DNA of 64,000 bases, from positions 186,001 through 250,000 of the forward strand of contig NZ_JIAI01000011.1 in assembly GCF_000620785.1 (NCBI RefSeq), given 5' to 3'. A program made the translations under genes and the position numbers. This stretch comes from Actinospineispora acaciae DSM 45401 (lineage in GTDB: Bacteria; Actinomycetota; Actinomycetes; Mycobacteriales; Pseudonocardiaceae). The notes below the pieces were generated by a model, which was given only the letters and a program-made list of their open reading frames with translations, searched no databases and was not told the origin of the DNA. Shown here in pieces: positions 60,609 through 64,000 of the stretch. Numbering within the stretch: position 1 is the first letter of the stretch; the number at the start of each line of letters is the position of its first letter.

Positions 60609-61630
60609 GCACGATGACGAACCGCACTCCGCGCGCCGGTTCGGACCGGTTGGCGCGCCTCGCCCAGCGGGCGGAGGAGGCGGCGGCGATCCGGGCGCAC
60701 CAGACCCACCCGGATGTGATCGCGCTGGCTGTGGAGCGGGTCCGGTCGCAGGTGGACGCGCTGTTGTGGGTGGCGATCGTCGCGGGCTTGGGGTTCACGA
60801 TGGTCAACGTTCAGCAGTTCGCCGCCCAGGACGCCACGAACGAGCTGGCGTGGTGGACCGCGTGGCTGCTCGACCCGATGGTGTCGCTGGCGCTGTTGGC
60901 GGTGCTCCGGGCCGAGCAGGTCACCGCCCGCTACCAGGTGGACCTGCACTGGTGGGCGCACACGACGAAGTGGCTGACGTTCGCCGCGACCTACACGATG
61001 AACACCTGGCAGTCCTGGGCGCACGGCTCGGCGGCCGGGGTGGTGCTGCACTCGGTGCCGCCCGTGCTGGTGTTCGCCGCCGCCGAGACCGGCCCCGGGC
61101 TGCGTGACCGGCTCACCGAAGCCGTGCGCGCCGCGCTGGCCGAAGCAATCGCACCCACCGCGACCACCGCCGTGCAACCCGATACGCCGGACGTGGCGGG
61201 CGAGAACGTGCGCCTGTCCGGGCCGCCCCGTGGCGAGGTTGCTGGCGCGCCGGGGCCATCGCCGGACTCCGACCTGACCCCTTCACTGCGGCCGGAAGCC
61301 GGCGAGCCAGGGTCCGTCGTGGTGCGGGCGCCGCGGCGCCCGGCGGGCAAGGCGGGCAAGGCGGGCAAGGCGGGCAAGGCGGGGCGGCGTGGCAAGCGCC
61401 GCAACCGGGCGCCGGTCCCGCGCCGGCTCAAGGCCGACATCCTCGCCGAGGCCCGCGCCCACCTCGACCAGCTCGCCTCCGGCGAGGCGCCGAGCGCCAA
61501 GTGGGTCCGCGACGTGACCCGCTGCGGCCACACCCTCAGCTCGGAGCTGGCCGCGACCCTGCGCGCCGAGCAAACCACCACCACGCCCACCACCACGACC
61601 ACGCCGATCCGGCGCGCCGACGCGGCGTGA
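60605..61630 (+). CDS. DUF2637-type membrane protein
   Basis: The 341-residue protein has an N-terminal cytoplasmic part, helices ALLWVAIVAGLGFTMVNVQ and LLDPMVSLALLAVL, then LTFAATYTMNTWQSWAHGSAAGVVLHSVPPVLVFAAAE, as in DUF2637 proteins (SpdB-like) of conjugative elements. A Pro/Thr-rich linker and a GKA repeat (61344-61379) precede a C-terminal helical domain (LKADILAEARAHLDQLASG...WVRDVTRCGHTLSSELAATL) that looks like an HTH. Confidence 0.75.
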   Translation: MSTMTNRTPRAGSDRLARLAQRAEEAAAIRAHQTHPDVIALAVERVRSQVDALLWVAIVAGLGFTMVNVQQFAAQDATNELAWWTAWLLDPMVSLALLAVLRAEQVTARYQVDLHWWAHTTKWLTFAATYTMNTWQSWAHGSAAGVVLHSVPPVLVFAAAETGPGLRDRLTEAVRAALAEAIAPTATTAVQPDTPDVAGENVRLSGPPRGEVAGAPGPSPDSDLTPSLRPEAGEPGSVVVRAPRRPAGKAGKAGKAGKAGRRGKRRNRAPVPRRLKADILAEARAHLDQLASGEAPSAKWVRDVTRCGHTLSSELAATLRAEQTTTTPTTTTTPIRRADAA

Positions 61631-61671
61631 CCAGCACGAACACAACCCGAGAACACAGGAGATCGAGATCC

Positions 61672-61830
61672 ATGTTTGGCAACAACAAGAAGCCCGAGAC
61701 CTTCCCCGACAGGTGCCCGTGCGGCTCGCGCGCTGTGGCTGACGGCCTGTGCGTTGACTGCCTCGATGTTCCGAACCCGACGTGCGGGGGCTGCGGCTAC
61801 CGGCACAAGGAGGGGAGGTGCCCGCGATGA
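61672..61830 (+). CDS. Small zinc-ribbon-like protein (52 residues)
   Basis: The product has eight Cys in pairs (RCPCGS, LCVDCLD, TCGGCGY, GRCPR) around short beta-like segments, the look of a zinc ribbon. It might bind DNA or another protein. Start ATG preceded by AGGAGATCGAGATCC; its stop overlaps the next ATG. Confidence 0.65.
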   Translation: MFGNNKKPETFPDRCPCGSRAVADGLCVDCLDVPNPTCGGCGYRHKEGRCPR

Positions 61831-62003
61831 CGTCGTTCAACGGCTGGGACCTCGCGACGTTCACTGCGGCCGGCTTCGCCATGGGCAACGCGGCCACGCG
61901 GGCGTACGACGCGGCTATGGAGCGCCACGACAGGAAGAAGGCCGCCAAGGCCGGCGAGGACGCGCAGCGCACCGACAGCGAGAAGAAGGGCAAGCGGCGA
62001 TGA
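61827..62003 (+). CDS. Small hypothetical protein (58 residues)
   Basis: The product has an N-terminal half NGWDLATFTAAGFAMGNAATRAYDAAM and a Lys/Glu-rich C-terminal tail. AAGGAGGGGAGG lies upstream. It overlaps both neighbours by 4 bp. Function unknown. Confidence 0.55.
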   Translation: MTSFNGWDLATFTAAGFAMGNAATRAYDAAMERHDRKKAAKAGEDAQRTDSEKKGKRR

Positions 62004-62728
62004 ACACCATCGTGACCGACAACCCCGCCGAGCAGCCGTCGCTGCGCTCGCGGGTCGCTTCGGCGGCGTTCGTGCTGACCGGGGTTCCGCTTGTGCGGGC
62101 CGTGGTCGGGCGGGCGCGGGCTCGCCGGGAGCGCGCTGACGCCGAGCTGGACCGGTGGGTCGCGTCAGTGCTGGAGGCAGACCGGCGGTATCGGGAGGCC
62201 ACCCACGACTACGAGGCCGGGCTGGACGAGATCTACGCCCGCGCGGGGCGTGCCCGGCCCGCCCCTGACGTCGTCGCGGCGTCGGTGCTGGCTCGCGCCG
62301 CCGGCCTGATCGAGTCCGACGGCTGGCTGAAGGGCAAGTACTGGCCCGGAGGCGATGCGCACGGACCGTACGCGGCTGGCGCGCCGTGCTGCGCGGTGGG
62401 TGGGCTCGCCGTCGCGGCCGGGGTGCACGACCCCAAGGCGGTTATGCCCGCCATGGTTGACCGCCCGGCGCTGGTTGAGGCGGTGCGTGCCCTGTACCGC
62501 GTGATCGCGAGCGACCCCGATCCGGCCGACGACGACGCGCCGTACGAGTTGACGCGGGCGGTGGAGTGGTGGAACGACCACGACGGCCGCGAGGCCGTCG
62601 AGGTGGTCGCCGCGCTGCGCCGCGCCGCCGACATGTTGACCCCCGGTTTTGGTGGTTCCTCCGCCAAGACGTCCCACCAGGCCGGGTCGCCCAACCACCA
62701 GAACGGCAGCAAGGAGTCCGATGTCTGA
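62000..62728 (+). CDS. Hypothetical protein with the duplicated C-terminal tail
   Basis: The 242-residue product has a weakly hydrophobic N-terminal stretch (VASAAFVLTGVPLVRAVV), a charged helix, then LIESDGWLKGKYWPGGDAHGPYAAGAPCCAVGGLAVAAGV, which resembles a domain seen in phage/ICE proteins that handle small hypothetical substrates; I cannot name it. The tail GGSSAKTSHQAGSPNHQN matches the gene at 58370-58900. It overlaps the FtsK-like gene by 8 bp. Confidence 0.6.
   Translation: MNTIVTDNPAEQPSLRSRVASAAFVLTGVPLVRAVVGRARARRERADAELDRWVASVLEADRRYREATHDYEAGLDEIYARAGRARPAPDVVAASVLARAAGLIESDGWLKGKYWPGGDAHGPYAAGAPCCAVGGLAVAAGVHDPKAVMPAMVDRPALVEAVRALYRVIASDPDPADDDAPYELTRAVEWWNDHDGREAVEVVAALRRAADMLTPGFGGSSAKTSHQAGSPNHQNGSKESDV
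62651..62716. repeat. 66-bp direct repeat, copy 2
   Basis: Second copy of the segment at 58769-58834, three mismatches, here at the 3' end of the gene before the translocase. Confidence 0.9.
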
Positions 62729-64000
62729 GCAACCAGAGCGGGAGTGGGTGCCGCTGGCCGGGGCCGGGGAGCGCCTGGTCGACCCGTTCGCGAACCCCGC
62801 CGACCCCCCGGCCGCGGACGACCCGCCGCGGCCGGCCGTGGCCGGCCGCGAGGACACCCCGGTCGATGGCCCGGTGGACGGCCGCGGGGCGGGGGGTCGG
62901 GTTATCGACTTCCCACCCCGCCCGGACCACGAACCCGACCATGACGTCGACGATGACCCGGACCTCGGCGACGACCTCGGCGAGGCTGTCGGGGACGGCG
63001 GCGCGGGTGGTGTGTCGGGTGAGTTGGTGGGTCCGGTGTTGGAAGGGGAGTTGCTTACCGACGCGGAGAACGCCGAGTTGGACCGGCGGCTGTCCTCCGG
63101 GGCGCTGGTGCGCCGCGCCGGGGTCGCGACCCGGGATCGGACGGTGTGGGCTGCGGGTCATGTGCGTACGGCGGTCACCCACCCGCACACGAAAACCGCG
63201 TCCAAGCTGGTCGGGCGCAACCTGTGGTACCCGATCGCCGGGGCCGGGGTGGTCATCCGGCGGTGGCGGGATGCGCACGGCGCGAACCGCTACGAGCGGA
63301 TGATGCGCAAGGCCGAGATCGCTGGGGACCAGGAGGCGTTGTTGGAGTGGGAGGCCCGCGACGTGGCGGAGAAACAGCGCCGCCATGGCCGGGTGATGGA
63401 CTGGGTCGCCGCCCCGCTGCAACTGGTCGTCGCGATCGGGGTCGCGGTGCTCGCCGCGGCGGGTCTGCTGGTCGGGCTGGGCATCATCCTGGCCATCGCC
63501 AACAAGGACGTTGGCATGGTGTTGGCCCCGATCAGCGCGGTGATCGGGGCGATCGCGTTCGTGTTCTGGTTCGCCTCGGTCTACGGCGCCACCGTGCTGC
63601 TCGCCGGCACCGCCGGGTTCGTGGCCTACCTGTGGCACACCGGGCGCACCCGCACCGACGCGCCGGGCTGGATGGCCCCCCTCGGCGACGACGCGGGGGA
63701 GCGGGACGTGGTCCCGGACGAGCGGGCGATCGTCTCCGCGCTGCGCAACCTCAACCTGGGGCCGTTGAACAAGAAGTTCAAGGAGGGCTGGCAGCCCCGG
63801 TGGGTGCAGGCGCCCGCCTATGACGGCAAGGGCTGGCACGCGCAGTTGTTGCTGCCCGAGGCGGTCAACGTGGACATGATCGTGGACCGCAAACCCCTGC
63901 TGGCGCACAACCTGCTGCGCCTGCCCGTGGAGGTGTGGCCCACCGAGCCCCGCGACAAGCCCGGCGTGCTGGACCTGCTGGTGCTCGACCAGGGCTCGAT
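62721..64000 (+). CDS. FtsK/SpoIIIE-like conjugal DNA translocase (TraB/TraSA type), N-terminal part
   Basis: The frame is open to the window edge (426 codons visible). A long acidic, Pro-rich cytoplasmic start is followed by a basic region and two or three membrane helices (LQLVVAIGVAVLAAAGLLVGLGIILAIA, MVLAPISAVIGAIAFVFWFASVYGATVLLAGTAGFVAYLW), then a soluble region with LRNLNLGPLNKKFKEGWQPRW and DRKPLLAHNLLRLPVEVWPTE. This is the N-terminal layout of the AICE main transfer protein, which pumps double-stranded DNA between hyphae. The Walker motifs must be beyond the window. Confidence 0.8.
   Translation, partial: MSEQPEREWVPLAGAGERLVDPFANPADPPAADDPPRPAVAGREDTPVDGPVDGRGAGGRVIDFPPRPDHEPDHDVDDDPDLGDDLGEAVGDGGAGGVSGELVGPVLEGELLTDAENAELDRRLSSGALVRRAGVATRDRTVWAAGHVRTAVTHPHTKTASKLVGRNLWYPIAGAGVVIRRWRDAHGANRYERMMRKAEIAGDQEALLEWEARDVAEKQRRHGRVMDWVAAPLQLVVAIGVAVLAAAGLLVGLGIILAIANKDVGMVLAPISAVIGAIAFVFWFASVYGATVLLAGTAGFVAYLWHTGRTRTDAPGWMAPLGDDAGERDVVPDERAIVSALRNLNLGPLNKKFKEGWQPRWVQAPAYDGKGWHAQLLLPEAVNVDMIVDRKPLLAHNLLRLPVEVWPTEPRDKPGVLDLLVLDQGS

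Larger units (their letters stand above)
54083..64000. mobile_element. Actinomycete integrative and conjugative element (left part)
   Basis: From the tRNA-Arg fragment rightward the gene content is that of an AICE such as pSAM2: a GntR repressor facing a transfer operon, operator repeats, a string of small overlapping genes including DUF2637-like and SsgA-like proteins, and an FtsK/TraB-like DNA translocase. The element runs past the window end, where replication protein, excisionase, integrase and the intact tRNA are expected. Genes at 54465-57486 may be cargo. Confidence 0.75.

Overview
The window is high-GC, tightly packed DNA with many GTG starts and 4-base ATGA/GTGA overlaps. It carries an F420-type luciferase-like oxidoreductase, a DUF664/DinB protein, SARP regulators, an SsgA-like protein and an actinomycete-type conjugative element. 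Together these point to a filamentous actinomycete, perhaps Streptosporangiales or a relative; the genus cannot be fixed from the sequence alone.

Left part (1-40.3 kb), chromosomal. After the 3' end of a molybdenum hydroxylase gene come an Mrr-like nuclease and a giant repeat protein. A GAF-LytTR regulator sits directly before katG. It is followed by a PQQ operon: cupredoxin-like protein, PQQ alcohol dehydrogenase with the lanthanide-type Asp pair, pqqA, pqqC, pqqD and pqqE, with no pqqB nearby. Three direct repeats spaced exactly 21 bp lie between katG and the PQQ genes and fit a LytTR target. Next are small regulatory and metabolic units: an MntP-like pump, a DJ-1/GlxA divergon, an SDR/TetR divergon, an ABC transporter whose permease is fused to a membrane-fusion domain, a two-component system with two membrane proteins, an adenine uptake and deamination operon holding two unrelated deaminases, and a TetR-controlled hydrolase.

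Middle part (40.4-54.0 kb), the most unusual region. Four small cysteine-rich peptides (63-71 codons with stop; 9, 10, 10 and 6 Cys) share a gap-free 24-residue leader with D10-R11, L13, P18 and A22-x-A24. Around them are two S26 signal-peptidase-like proteases, two MauD/TlpA-like thioredoxin proteins, a MauE-like membrane redox protein, an ABC exporter without a peptidase domain, an FtsX/MacB-type permease, an XRE-SARP fusion regulator and an AfsR-like SARP-NB-ARC regulator. The simplest reading is a ribosomally made, disulfide-rich exported peptide system. In this model the ABC exporter moves the peptides, an S26 protease cuts after A-x-A, and the MauD/MauE pair makes the disulfides. Tandem duplication has left a hairpin repeated three times and several decayed mauD copies. 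A dead transposase lies inside the region.

Right part (54.1-64 kb), an integrative conjugative element. A 44-bp copy of the 3' half of tRNA-Arg(CCT) marks its left junction. A phosphotransferase-like gene, an HTH-TPR regulator and a GntR repressor follow. The repressor faces a long, overlapping transfer operon of small membrane and cytoplasmic proteins that ends, cut by the window edge, in an FtsK/TraB-like DNA translocase. The intact tRNA and the integrase are expected beyond the window.
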